Assembly: GCA_000827265.1 (NCBI GenBank)
Contig: KN834776.1
Location: 607,564-671,563 of the forward strand
Source of the DNA: Collybiopsis luxurians FD-317 M1
Taxonomy: Eukaryota > Basidiomycota > Agaricomycetes > Agaricales > Omphalotaceae
Direction of reading: 5' to 3'
DNA: 64,000 nucleotides
This document shows, piece after piece, positions 23,706-35,616 of this stretch. Under the pieces are notes generated by a model. It made no database searches and had not been told where the DNA came from. It saw only the letters and a list, made by a program, of their open reading frames with translations. Both the position numbers and the translations under genes were made by a program. How positions within the stretch are numbered: position 1 is the stretch's first letter; every line of letters starts with the position of its first letter.

Positions 23706-25021
23706 TATAGATACACAATTGTTAGTGCTTGGAGCCTGAATTGACCCTTTGTATGAGTATGCTGTGGACTATGGTAGGGTTGAGATACAGCTTCCATTAC
23801 TGCCGACAGGACCTTAAATGTAGCCATCACTGCCAAGCCTCTGCTTTGGCATTTCCTTTTTTGTGTACTTTACTTTTCATGAACTTTACTGCTCACTTTC
23901 GTACACTACTGTATAGTTGTTTCTCTTTCTTTCCTTAACTTACATTCATACGGACATATACAAACATACCGAATATTTTAAATAGAACTTCGTCATGTTC
24001 AGTGTGTCTCAAACTAGCCATGACAGTATCAGAATCTGTCAGATCTGAGAAGGAATTCAAGGTAGTGCATATTCACCACTGCATGCCCTATCTCAGTGTG
24101 TTTTCACCATTGCAATGAGGAAGAGTGTGATCTGAGTCATGGAATTCTTTGTTGTGTAAAAAGTTTGCCTCTTGTTTTCTGTCATTTCAGCAACTGGTAA
24201 GGTTACTGTTACTTCTTCATTTGTGAAAGCTTTAACATACATAAATAGGATCTTAAATGCCTCTCATTCTCTCATTTTGTGCAAGGCATGTTGCACTAGT
24301 TCATTTCTTGACAACTCAACTCAAAGCTCTTCAATCAGAATTGAAGACTCTTACCGACCTCATCCAGAGTTTCCAACAAGGGCACAGACTAGTAGAAGCA
24401 CAGGACCAGACCATTTTGCTCCATTCCAAGTTACCTGTGTATGAATTAAACAAAGGGGAATCTGGCAGAGTACAAGATGAACTGGTGCATTTGTTGTTTA
24501 CTTTAAAAGTCAACATTGTAGCCTTAGACAACACCAAGGTTGCATTGTATTCAATTTTTGATGTTCTAGGTATGCTCACATGCAGCTCCCAATGATGATT
24601 TCACAATGTTGTTTTCCATAGCTATTCCCCAACAACTTCATGAAGCATTAGGTGAAAAACTCTGTCAAACAATTTTCTTTTTATGGAAGATATGGAGTCA
24701 CATACTATTGCTTTTCATGGAGAGCCAATAATGTCATCCTATGTTCACAAAGATACAGTCTCAGAAATGAACAAGTGAATATCTATCAAGAATGATAACA
24801 AGAATTAGGTTCTTACTAAGTGGTCTCTTGATAGAGACAACTAGTTGTACCACTGATTCATGTTGTTGTGTGAGAGTGCATTGTCAAAGGTTCTGCAAGG
24901 AACACATTTATATCAATGTCTAGCTCAACTAGTAATTGTCTAACAAATATAACTCTACTGGATAGACTGCCTGGTCCCTTGGTAGAGAAGCAATAGGGTG
25001 TGCTGAAAGAGTTGTACCACA
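23706..25021. other. Start of a CpG-depleted repeat block
   Basis: A frame at 24,257-24,595 could encode a helical protein of 112 residues (TTQLKALQSELKTLTDLI, then VQDELVHLLFTLKVNIVALD), but no family is recognised. From 24,601 to 25,514 I find no CpG dinucleotide at all, whereas the sequence before about 23 kb has many. Confidence 0.45.
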
Positions 25022-25250
25022 AGGTCAGTGCACTAACTGACAAACAATGAGTGGGCATACTGGGTTGTGACAAGGTCAGCACACAGGCCAACAAATGATG
25101 AGTCAACTTTGAAACCACAAGGCTGGCATACTAACCAGCAAATGATGAGTGGGGTGTACAAAAGGTTGCAACAAGGACAGCTCTCTGGCCAACAAGTAGT
25201 CTGCAGTACTGTCTGACAAATGGACCAAAGTACCAGGTGAGAGAAGAGTG
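25022..25250 (+). repeat. Imperfect tandem repeat, four units of about 55 bp
   Basis: Each unit begins CAAGG(T/C/A), followed by CAG or TGG-like sequence, and then a CCAACAAATGATGAGT-like core (ACAAACAATGAGTGG, CCAACAAATGATGAGT, CCAGCAAATGATGAGT, CCAACAAGTAGT). Unit length and sequence drift. Confidence 0.65.
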
Positions 25251-27285
25251 AGTTTAAAGCTTCCAACTGAGGGGTGCAATAAGCTGCATTGCACAGTAAC
25301 TACTTCTACTACTTATACAAAATTTGAAATCCAAGAAACTGTACAACTGAGTCATCCTTTCCTTCATACAATTGGCATGTATATCCCTAAACCTGGAGAT
25401 CAAAAATAAAACCCAACCAAAGTCCCACAAAAACATTGTCTTTTTCTCCTGTTCCAGTCATTCACCCCAAGCTGACCAACCAACTTCAAGTTTCATCCTG
25501 ATCACTCCTGACTCCGGAATGCCTCCTGAACTGTTCATGAGATGGTTTAACCACAGGTGCAAATGGTGCCAGTGGGCAAAGGGTACTGCTCCATGATCTA
25601 GAATGTTCAACTGACTCATCTCCTGCTTCTGTGTTCCTTCCATATTCATATGACCTAGTTGACCATCCCTCATCTGTTAAAATATACTCATTCTAACTGA
25701 GAACCACTTCCAAGTTCCATCAAAGGAAGAGGCAAAGCTGTTGACTCTCTGATTATATGAACTAGGCACCAATTTGAGACCAATGAATCCTGACAGGTGC
25801 AAGTGTTTGGTTATCACCCATCTCACCCTGCAACCCTGGATCCTAATCACCTATGTACAGATACCTGTCTATGACACCTCGAGCCACTAAAGTAAGTTTG
25901 TCTAAGTAGAACCACAATTGTTGAACATCCCTGGATATGTTGGAGTTGTACAGGCTCAATCAGAACACTTGCAAGCAAATGGGATGGGTCTGCTAGCATT
26001 GACAGGCTAGGGGCAAGGTTCTGGCAGCTGTCCTCCAAGTCAGACCAGTACTGGACCACCTCAACAATAAGTGGTACCACATCAGACAAACTGTATGCAG
26101 TGAATACACCAAGTACTCCATAGGCACTCCAAGTTAGCTATCAACTTGGGCTTGTCATAGCTCTCTATGTGTTCATTTCCAACTGTATAATTGTCAGTTC
26201 TGTATAATTGTAAGACTAGACACAAAAATTGCACAATAATGAGGCCATTGACAATATAATTTTGCACTTGCCTACATTCCAGGCCATTATTCAAATGTAT
26301 TATGAGGACACTCTGTTGTTGTTGAAGTCAGATGTGGGGACTCAGGTAGAGAAGGAGCAAGCTGTTGAGGAGATGTTTGGCAAAAGTATTCAGGCCTATG
26401 CTGCTTTTAAGGAAGACTACATGGGAAAGATTCAACAAATGAAAAGAGATGCAAAAGGTAATCCCCTTTTTGGGGCTTGCTTCAAACTTTGGCTGGTGCT
26501 ACTTGTTTCTAAGATCCCCCACAATGATTCTTGGAGTCATGAGATATTTGTAGCAGCTCATAACCATAATCCACAAAGATGTTCATTCTATAACATGTCC
26601 CAGCACAAATTTTGAGCAGTAATTGTCAGATTTTCTCTGAAGCCTATAGATATGGGAACCCAATATGAAGTTGAGATGCTTACTGGTTTTGGGACACCAT
26701 CCTGGGATGGAAAAAGTGATATTGCAAGTGATACTAGGAAGTAAAAGGTTTAGCAATATGTTCATAAAATGACCCACCTGCTAGTCACCATATAGATGTC
26801 AGCTGTCAACTCTGCAGCTGATTCTGAGACAGTATTGACTTAAATTTCTGTGATTGCCACATGCTGCTTGCCATGCTCTGGCTCTGGCTCCCCAGATTCA
26901 TATCCAGCATTCTCAGAGATGGTCATCAGGAATGCCAGTCGAGGTGGCACTCTTCCTGCATCCACTGCTATACCAGCATACCAATCAGCTGACTGACAAT
27001 TATCCCCTGAGAACCCATCGCAGGGCACTCAGGGGATGCCACTATCAGAGAGAATGGAGGTTGAGGAGCATTGGTGATATGCATTGGAGATGCAGTGTCA
27101 CCCAGAACCTTATCAGAAAGCTGAGATCCATTATTACTATAGAAAGAGTAGGCCTTAAGTGGGCACTACCTTGGATTGCAGAAAAAAATGCACTTCGATT
27201 GCCTTCAGGTGCTGCAGGGGCAGGAGGACCTCTGATGATAAAGAAAATAGTAGTACTACTAAAAATAATGAGCATTCACCTAGTC
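25251..27285. other. CpG-poor region with unidentified frames
   Basis: A 128-residue forward frame (26,229-26,615) reads QMYYEDTLLLLKSDVG, then EKEQAVEEMF and AYAAFKEDYMGKIQQM. It could be a remnant of a coiled transposon protein but matches nothing I know. A 178-residue forward frame at 26,854-27,390 and its reverse counterparts are low in recognisable content. Both lie in transposon-like sequence. Confidence 0.3.
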
Positions 27286-27289
27286 CACA

Positions 27290-27960
27290 AGCAAGGCCAT
27301 GGTGAATATTTTCTAACCTACCTGACTATATTCTGCTTTCAGTCCAGATTGGAACTATGGTGGACATTTACTGTAAAGCTACAAGACTAGTGAATACTCA
27401 CCATAGTGAGTATTCTCCTGGGCCTCAATGGAGGCTATGGTGAATGTGTGCTACTAGAATGCCCCTACAGTAAGTATTAACCTCTGTGAATCATGTTACA
27501 TACTATAGACTCCAACTGTCAGCATTTTACTTTGAAACAGGGGCTATGGTGAATATTGACTATAGCATGACCATTGTGAGTATTCACTTGGGGTTCAAAT
27601 GAGGCTATGGCGAATTTGCACTATAGGGCCACTACAGTGAGTTTTCACCTGTGCCTCAAATGGAACCATGGTAAATGTACTACAATGTCAGTGAGTCCTC
27701 ACCTTGATTGAGTCTATTGCAAAGGTATACTATAGGGCTGTTGCACCTGGGTCTCTTGAATGGAAGCAGTGGTGAATACTATTGACTATAGCACTACTAC
27801 TAGTGAGTAGTTACTAGTCACCTATGCCCAAAAACTGGGGTTAGGGTGGATGCGCACTATGCTACTACCATAGTAAAAATTTACTGGAATGCCTCTATAG
27901 CCTATGCATGAGCTGTAGAGCCTCTGAGTTCCAACCCAGTTGAGTTAATTGAGGAGGTAT
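27290..27960 (+). repeat. Decayed minisatellite, unit about 70-80 bp
   Basis: About eight diverged units follow the pattern GGCTATGGTGAAT, then GACTATAGC, then a CTACAGTGAGTATTCAC-like segment, then CCTGGGCCTCAAATGGA. A further unit-like piece lies at about 28,253-28,302. No open frame follows the repeats. Confidence 0.7.
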
Positions 27961-28303
27961 AGTGCAAACATCAGGTCTGCTTACTGGCCCCCCAGTAGAA
28001 AGAACCTACCAATGGATAAAGCAAGTGTATAGACTCATTACAATACTTAAATTCAAATGGGTGTTCAGATGGGATCAGGAACAAGAGCTATGTTGGTCTT
28101 CCTTTGTTTTGGTTTCTTGTTTTTGTTAACAAAAAAAGTTGTTGAGGCTTGGGGAAAGGGGTGTTACCTCATATATATGTTATGGGTACTATCAAGGAAG
28201 ATAGAAGGAGATGCAAAACTGCTCAAGCTTTCTCATCATCTCAGCCTCAAGCCAGGCCATAGTGAACATGTACTGGCATGAGCCCACCATTGTGAGTATC
28301 CAC

Positions 28304-29105
28304 CATCAGGAAAAATGGTCTGAGCCTCAGGTTACCTAGGAGGCAACCTGGAGCAACCTGAGGGACCTGGGTGACCTAGGTAACCTAGGAAATGCCAATA
28401 TCCTGGGAAAACCTCAGGTATCCCAAGGATACCTGAGGAGTGATGCCATAAATATTACCAAATAAGGCAAAATTATATTGAATATATATACCTATGCTTT
28501 AATCTATCCTAAATGCATGACAAGGACACCCCCTTAGTTGTAGATAACTCATAGAAACTGAAATTTGACATAAGTCACATGATGCAACTCTGTGAGCTGT
28601 CTACAATCAAAATAATTTTCATATGGTCAAAACAAGTATATCACAATTATACCATACTATATACACACTATATGTACATGTATAAGCTCTTTACTGTACT
28701 GAAATACTGTACTTGAGTATATTAGGTTAATACTAGTATACTGTAATACATTATAAAGTATAATACCTGACAAAAATGTACACCATATATACTATACATA
28801 AAATATGTACAAGTTCAATACTACTACTATACAAGTACAATAGCTCACTATATACAGTAGAATAGAGTACAAACAGTAATATATAAAGATATATTATTTT
28901 TACTTACTAACCCTTTATGCAACCTGGGGTAACCTCAGGTAACCTGAGCCAACCTGAGACAACCTAGGACAACCTAGGGCACCCTAGGATATAGGGGTTG
29001 GACTGTGGAAACCTAGGCAACCTAAGTACTTGAAGTGTCCCATGCTTCTTAGGTTTCTTGAGGTTGTTATAATTTAACCCCAAGCTCAAGCTATTTTTCC
29101 TGATG
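28304..29105. mobile_element. Non-autonomous element with CATCAGG terminal repeats, AT-rich centre
   Basis: Begins CATCAGGAAAAAT at 28,304 and ends with its inverse, ATTTTTCCTGATG, at 29,105. Just inside each end are clusters of CCTAGG, CCTGAGG and AACCTGAG palindromic words (28,320-28,440 and 28,920-29,000). The centre (28,450-28,900) is AT-rich. The right 60 bases match the right arm of the hairpin at 54,285-54,346, so the two are members of one family. No coding capacity was seen. Confidence 0.7.
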
Positions 29106-29341
29106 AAAGCTTTCCACTGTTATTGATCTAATGTAGCACAATTGCATTGAATGCATAACCATTACTAGATGTCCATGCATCCAACATGATGGCAAACTTT
29201 GACAAATTGTCCTGTAACAAAGTCCTCAGCTTCAAATTGTGACTCTCAACTGCACACTTACCATCAAAAGTTTTTTTTTAGCTCTTCCTCAATGTCATTT
29301 CCTAAGGCCATGACTCATTGGACTGTAGTTGGACTGGGGAT

Positions 29342-30536
29342 TCACAGCATGCATCCACTATGAAGGTGAACATAACCTAAAAGGTTTTGGAACTCAGGAT
29401 CAGCAACAGCTGTGAATGGCTGATCACAGGCAGCAACCCACTTTGCAAGGAGTTCTTCAAAATGAGGTTGATTCCATGGTTCCTGATAACAATGATCATT
29501 AATAAAATGGCACAGGAGAGATTGATATATATTTACCTGCACAGCTGCTACTTGTTTGTTGAAGGCATTGACAATGTTGCCCTCTGTCTGTTCCACCTTG
29601 GACTGGTATTTGCAAGCCAGCTCCGGCAACATATCTTTCTTGCCTTGAGCAATCTCAATCTCTTCTGCTGATGCAGGAAGAGCATTGGGCTGATTGAGCA
29701 TTAAGAACATACACCAATGGTTAGGAAAGCCAGCACAAATGTGATTCTTGAGAGCTAAACACTCAGAGTTAATCAGCATATGGTAAAAGACAATTGAAGA
29801 CCCACTTGTGAGATTTCCTCTCAATGCTGACTTTACCTCAATAACACTCTGCTTACCAAGGTAACACTTGAAGTACTTGCTACCTGCTGTTGGACTATCA
29901 ACAGTTGTCTTGGAATAGAAAAGCCAAATAGGATTAGCAGCCTAGAAAAATATCAGCTTAAGCAACAAAAAAATTGATAGTTGGTGATCCCTTACCCTTT
30001 TCAGTGCCTTCTTAGAGTGAATGGCTGGAGTTGGTTGGGAGTTGTGGGGGTCTTGATTATTCTGTAAAGGTTTTCTATCAGCGTAGAACTAAATAGCTAA
30101 GAGATGTATAATTACCATATCTTTTGGCAATGTTTTCTTCTTCCTCTGAGCTGAAGCTTTGCCCCTACTACATCTATCTGATGCTTTGGAATCAGTCTTG
30201 GATGGTAGGGATCCCACAAGCTGCAGATTGGTCAAGAGGAGGACATGAACAAGTGTGCTGGTAAGAAAATGAACATACTTCTTCATTTGTAATTTCAATG
30301 TTATGATTATCATCTGTTGACTCATTGCTCTCCTCACTTCCAGAGCCATCTGAATAGCTTTCATCTCCTGAAGAATCTGTAGCTGCTTGTTTCTTTTGCT
30401 TCTTGCATGGGCATTTTCAATGGGGCCATACAATGCTATTATCTTCCTTTTCAGCAGCCAATGCTTCCTTTATTTTCTGATCTTTTCTGTGGCAAGCATG
30501 AGCACTAGAAGTAGAAGCAGCAGGCCCAGTGTCCAT
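29342..30536 (-). pseudogene. hAT-type transposase, N-terminal part, truncated
   Basis: ATG at 30,536 starts M-D-T-G-P-A-A-S-T-S-S. Frames joined by three plausible introns (GTATGT, GTAATT and GTAAGG donors, each with a CAG or TAG acceptor) give a basic stretch, then RAANPIWLFYSK and SKYFKCYLGK. This resembles a BED finger with its cysteine pair altered. A hAT-like block follows: FEELLAKWVAACDQPF, then PEFQNLLGYVH. In-frame TGA sits at 30,417-30,419. The catalytic core and the C-terminal dimerisation region (about 400 residues in active hAT proteins) are missing. The inverted-repeat element ends 237 bp beyond the break. Confidence 0.65.
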
Positions 30537-30994
30537 AGTGAATCTGAGAAAAGGTAAGGTGCAGCGAGACGAGCGCAGAGAGATAAGTGCAGAGAGATGA
30601 GCACAGAGAGACATCAAGAATCTGGAATTTCTGCTATAAATGGCCCACAGCCAAGTTGCCAAAACCTTTTTGCCAACTTGTTATTTCACAAATTGATAAT
30701 AGAATTGCAATGGGTATATAGAGTATGACATAAATTGTTATAGTCTATGATAGTAAAACCTTCGAGCAAAACCTGTCTGCTGTGAGCCTTGATTTTGCTC
30801 ATAGAAGTGCAGGAAGATGCCTGAAGTCAAAACCCAAAAAATCTACAAAATATTCCACTGTTTAAGTCTGAGGCATGACTATGGTCTGCTCTCACTTGCT
30901 GAATAAAATGAGCCAGCCCTAACTTGGAATGGCCCTACTACATTTTTAATTGCAAAGACCCCTCTCCAAAGATCAGTGATCAGTCAATACTTTA
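30537..30994. other. Spacer between hAT remnant and mariner element
   Basis: Contains a short imperfect repeat of GAGACGAGCGCAGAGAGAT-like units at about 30,565-30,612, directly upstream of the hAT start. The rest shows no gene. Confidence 0.5.
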
Positions 30995-31111
30995 TAGCTG
31001 TTTCCGTAACTATGTGGAATTCCAAAAATCTTTTTAAAAAAATCTGAGGTCACATTTGACAGGGCGCCTATAATATAAGTTTGATTAATTTTGAATGACT
31101 GTTGTACTACC

Positions 31112-32172
31112 ATGCGTCGATTCTCTGATGACCTGTGCTCTCAAGTACCAGTCATGTTTTGGGAACAGCAGGTTCCAGTGAGCAAGATTTCCCTTCACCT
31201 TGGAATCAAAAAATCCCTTGTATACAAGATCCTTGGACAGTACAGGGACTATAAACAAATCCAACCTGCATTGCAGCGACAGGGCCGACCCTCACTTCTG
31301 AATGACATTGACCTCCATTTCCTTTCTTCCCTCCTTGAGCTGGTACACCCCTGTATGTACTTGGATGAAATTCAAGCTGAGCTTGAAAAATCTTGCAAAG
31401 TTCATGTCTCCATCCAAGTCCTAGTATGGGTACTTCAAAAACTAGATCTGTCTTGAAAAGCGGTGTCTGTCCATGCACTTGAATGCAATGACCTTGAACA
31501 GTCACATTACATGTTGCAGATAGCTAAGCTGGCCCCACAGCCAGATATGCTTTTGTTCATTGATGAGGCAGCACATAATGCCAAGACTTCTCTTTGAAAA
31601 TATGGACATGCAAGGAAGGGACATCACTGTGTACAGCGCAGACAGTTTGTTCATGGAGAACATGTATCTATCCTTCCAGCGATAACTCTTGATGGGATTG
31701 TAGCTTATGATGTTGTTCCTGGCTCTGTAACATCTCAAAAGTTCCTCAAGTTTTTGGAGTGTTATGTTGTATGTCTGGTGTATATGATCTGTCTGCTGTT
31801 TTACTAACATCCCTTTGATAGATCCATTTGACCAACCCTTATCCAGGTCCTCACAGTGTCATCATCATGGATAATTGCAGCATCCATCATGCAGAAGAGG
31901 TGAGAGAGCTTCTTGAGGATCATGCATGTAGGTCTTGATCTAACTCACATGGATATATATGTTGATATTGTATTCGTGTAGCATGTAAACTCATCTATCT
32001 ACCACCATACTCTCCAGATCTCAACCCCATTGAACAAGCATTTTCATCTATAAAGGCCTTTCTTTGCTGGAACTGGCATGATACTACTCTCAGTATTATT
32101 GATAGGGCATGTAGGGCAATTACTGCGTCAAAGGCCTGGGGTTTTTTCCCTGCATCAGGATATGTAGTATGA
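31112..32172 (+). pseudogene. Tc1/mariner DDE transposase with two introns and two internal TGA
   Basis: ATG at 31,112 begins MRRFSDDLCSQ. An N-terminal helix-turn-helix (about residues 5-45, KISLHLGIKKSLVYKIL) is followed by the linker QRQGRPSLL. Catalytic motifs are LFIDEAAHNAKT, VIIMDNCSIHH and LPPYSPDLNPIEQAF, a DDE triad with about 35 residues between the second Asp and the Glu. The introns are 31,769-31,821 and 31,928-31,981. TGA interrupts the frame at 31,454 and 31,595 where arginine fits; the last TGA (32,170) may be the true end. The protein would be about 320 residues, normal for the family. Confidence 0.85.
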
Positions 32173-32262
32173 TTCATTCGTGGCATTGTATCTACATCTA
32201 GTATACAGTATGATATGTACTATGCAAGCTGATCATGCATTTACGGTAACAGTAAGCAGGAT

Positions 32263-32322
32263 GAAGCAATCAAGTAAGAAGCAATCAAGTAAGAAGCAAT
32301 CAAGTAAGAAGCAATCAAGTAA
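32263..32322 (+). repeat. 15-bp tandem repeat, four units
   Basis: GAAGCAATCAAGTAA is repeated four times almost perfectly, with a decayed fifth copy after it. It lies between the convergent 3' ends of the two mariner-borne genes. Confidence 0.9.
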
Positions 32323-32364
32323 GCAGGGTAAAGTAATCAAGTAAAGCAAGGTCAGCTGGGAAAG

Positions 32365-33992
32365 TCAATGAAACTCATTGTTCTCACTAGCAAGGACAGG
32401 TACATAGCCAACTGGGATGGGAACCATTGCCTGAGCAAGTTCAGAGTAATAAAACCAGAAATAAGTACTGCCTGGTTCTTCGTCATCTTCCAGTTGTCAT
32501 ATTGAGTCACCATATGACAAGAATGCTCCTCCATCATGAAACCGTTTCTCAAACCGCCTTCAGTTTGGATGCAGCTCTGCAGCTGCAGCAGTAGCAGAAG
32601 TAGAAGCAGAAGCAGGTCCTGAAACAAAAGCAGATCTCTTTGAACTTGCTTCAGGCCCACTCCACCAGACTGGCGCTGCCTGCTTCAAATGCATGGCATC
32701 TCCATGCTTGATCCCCAGGTCCATCAATGCTCCATCATCTATGCAGTCAAGGATATCTGGCCCATAGCCTTTAGTCTCCATGGCGTAGAGATGGTGTGAT
32801 GCACCTACTACACCTAAGTTTGTCTCAGCATGCTCTAGAAAGTGACAGAGCTTTGTAGAAGTGTTTTTAATGGTGCTAGAAACATCAGGCAGTGCCAAGA
32901 ACTCAGGAGCTGAGGGAGGTTTTGGGTTTGTAATTATCAACATGATGTTGGCAAGATGAGCAATATCGGACTTTGCACCTGGTCCCATTGCTGCAGGTTC
33001 AGATGAAGTACGACATGAAGATGAGGAGCAAAGAGGACCAAATGGTTGGATAGAAGACTGCCGGTTTTCTGCACTAAAATTCTTGCTGTCAGGGTTTGAG
33101 GGAGGCCTGAACTTGTTCGCAAAGCCACTGTACTGTACAAAGACTAAAATAAATTATCATCAGAAAGACAAAGGTAAGAATAACATACAATAGCTCTAGT
33201 CCATTTGTCCATGGCCAGCAGAGAGAGAGGAACCTTGTTACCAGTCTCAGGGTCGATCCAGGTATAAGTCATATCGTAGTCATTCCCATACTCCTTTTCT
33301 AGTATTCCTCTGATGCGTGCAAGCTCTCGCTCCATTGCACTCATCGATCCATTATCCTAAGTACTCATTAGTGGATGCGAATAAAGTCAAACAAGTAACT
33401 TACTTCATCATAATCCTCACCATCATCATCACTGCCTCCTGACTTGCTTTTGGACTGTGTACATATCATCTCAGCTCAATGTCAATAAGAGATGTAAAGA
33501 TGTTGGAAACATACCTTTCCACACAACTCTGATACTTCCTTTTGGTCAATGTACACAGTTATCGACGAGCTTTTACTCTCAATGATTTTTTCAACTTGTA
33601 TGACATACTCTACAAGACTCTCAACATTGCAAGCTTGAGCTTTCCTTTGAAATAAACATAAGAGGTCAGTTGCATCAACACTAGAAAGAATTGAAGTCAT
33701 ACTTCTTCAGTGGAATTGCCATTTTCATACAGAACACCTTCGTCTTTGTAGCTTTGAACTTAGCAAGTCCCATTTTTAGAAGAATCGCATTCATAAATGA
33801 AAGATAATTCTCCTCATTCCCAGCAAATATGAACCTTGATGACTTCGTCTTTGCACTGCCAGCATCTTTTTTCAAAACAGCTACGGACTTTTTGGCTTTT
33901 GGTTTTGTCAGAGTATAGGTAGTCAGATACATAGTCACTTCCTCCACCTCATGAGATTCATTGTCTTGCGAAGCTTGAGCTGGGCTTGACAT
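32365..33992 (-). pseudogene. Mariner-borne accessory gene with a SAM-like region
   Basis: ATG at 33,992 starts M-S-S-P-A-Q-A-S. Exons are joined by introns with clear donors (GTATGA, GTATGT, GTAAGT, GTATGT). They encode a basic N-terminal domain (KPKAKKSVAVLKKD, then FIFAGNEENYLSFMNAILLK), an acidic patch (SGGSDDDGEDYDE) and SAMERELARIRGILEKEYG. A later helical region, HHLYAMETKGYGPDILDCID, then DLGIKHGDAMHLKQAAPVWW, looks like a SAM-domain fold. The C-terminal block has RRFEKRFHDGGAF and MVPIPVGYVPV. TGA interrupts at 32,560 and 32,497. Similar multicopy hypothetical proteins are common in mushroom genomes, to my memory; the biochemical role is unknown. It has no catalytic motif I can see and may bind DNA or protein. 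Confidence 0.65.
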
Positions 33993-34130
33993 TGTAGGAA
34001 GGATGAGCGATGTAAACTACAAGGATAAGCACTTAGCCTGCGCTAAGTAAAGCCTGAGAACAGTGAGTCACTAGTGACCTCAGATTTCTTTTTACATTTC
34101 TGGAATTCCACATAGTTACGGAAACAGCTG

Positions 34131-35616
34131 TAAGCTACCACTGCACAGCATGTCAGTCTCAACATTATGCACCCTTTTTAAGCAGTATAGGTGCAATTAT
34201 CTGATTTGAAAGCAGATTCTGGAAGGCATTTGAAATAATAGGTAGAAATATTAGTATGAGAATTCTCTTAAGCCCATTCACTGATGAAGATTTAAATTTG
34301 CATAGGATGATCTTGGGTCCGTGAAATGGCCAGTTACTCTCCATAATGATGTATGTGATCATTATGGATATCAAAATGCTGCTGTGATGCAGGCTCTTAA
34401 TGAAGTAATGTATAGCATCATTCAGATAATTTCTAATCCTATAGCAAGGCCTCACCCCATTCTCACATATTATCAAGATTGATTTTGGCAAAACTCCCCA
34501 AAGGGAGTGGCAGCGTCTTTTCAGAATGACTGCTTCACCTACAATCTCTTTCTTGGTGATTGGCCTTTATCTGCAGATTCTACAGTATCACTCAGTGGAA
34601 GTCTGCTGGTTCTCTGTTAGGATTTTAAGTTGGAGAAGCTTTGTCTGTCTTGCCAGTAATCCAGATTTTATCTGCCTTAGTAGTAGTGCAAGTTTGTCTT
34701 GGCAAATCGGCCAGCGATGATAGCCAGATATATCATCTTTCTCAGAATTACAATAAGAGGAGCTGGAATCTTTGGAACCAAATTCTCCTCAGCGTGGTTT
34801 CTTGCAATGGCATCTTAGTATACCTGAAGGTGCACTTGCAGCGTCCCAAGGATCAATAGACACACAGGTACCACCAGTCTACACTAATCTGACTGGTATC
34901 AAAGTTACTTCCTCAAGGTGCAAAATATCTCTGGAAAATTCCACTTTTTATTGATGGAACACAAGCACTCACAGCACACTATAGAGATGGGTCACCATAT
35001 ATATGTGGAGCTCAAACAGGCAAGTTAATCATTTTACCCTTGCAGGAGGGGAGCCATTTCCCATGTCAACACCATTAGCAAAGGTGGTTCACTTACCATC
35101 CACAACTCCTCCTGCCCCGCCAGTGAAGAACAAGAATGTTCACTTGAATCCAGACTCTTCTCTTACCCATGGTAACTCACTGAGACAGAATCCTGCTTCA
35201 AATACCAGATATGAGGAATCTCGCGCTCTTAGAAAGTGGTCTTGTGAAGAAGACAGTGGGGATGACTGAGAAAATCCTGATCAAAGAACATGTGTATGCA
35301 GTAACAAATACCTTCTGTAGTTAATGTATGATGCAATCATGAAACCAAAGTAATGGAAAATGAAAAGAAAATAAAAAAGAAAATGTTTCTGTAACAATTT
35401 GATTGATATAGCAATAGAGGAGTAATAGAATGCCATGGTAGTATACTACTTGGGTAAAACAGTTACTTGTTTGGGAGTATCCAAGTAACCTGTGACCGTG
35501 GAGAAGCACATGATGTGTTTGCAGAGGTGAGTGGGCTGAGCCAAGTATATAGCAAAATTGACATTCCAACATGGCTGGTGATAAAAACTTCCAACTGAGC
35601 TTGTCTACTTAACACA
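34131..35616. other. Region between mariner element and FAD oxidase, no clear gene
   Basis: Forward frames at 34,641-34,859 and 35,003-35,269 (the latter with STPLAKVVHLPSTTPPAP and an acidic end) might be pieces of a decayed element. No family is recognised. CpG is scarce up to about 35.2 kb, as in the preceding transposon block. Confidence 0.35.

Larger units (their letters stand above)
30995..34130. mobile_element. Tc1/mariner element with a second, convergent gene
   Basis: The ends are inverted repeats of about 58 bp. The left end starts T-AGCTGTTTCCGTAACTATG and the right end reads C-AGCTGTTTCCGTAACTATG on the reverse strand. TA dinucleotides flank both ends (30,993-30,994 and 34,131-34,132), the duplication made by mariner integration. 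Inside, a DDE transposase runs rightward (31,112-32,172) and an unrelated multi-exon gene runs leftward (33,992-32,365), ending about 190 bp apart around a minisatellite. Both genes carry internal TGA codons. At 3.1 kb it is more than twice the size of a simple mariner. Confidence 0.88.

Noticed and set aside
26854..27390. 178-residue forward frame
   Set aside because: Composition and lack of any family feature suggest chance reading through repeat-derived sequence; not called a gene.
32263..32322. Regular 15-bp repeats that could suggest a CRISPR array
   Set aside because: Units are contiguous with no spacers, and the genome is eukaryotic; this is a minisatellite.
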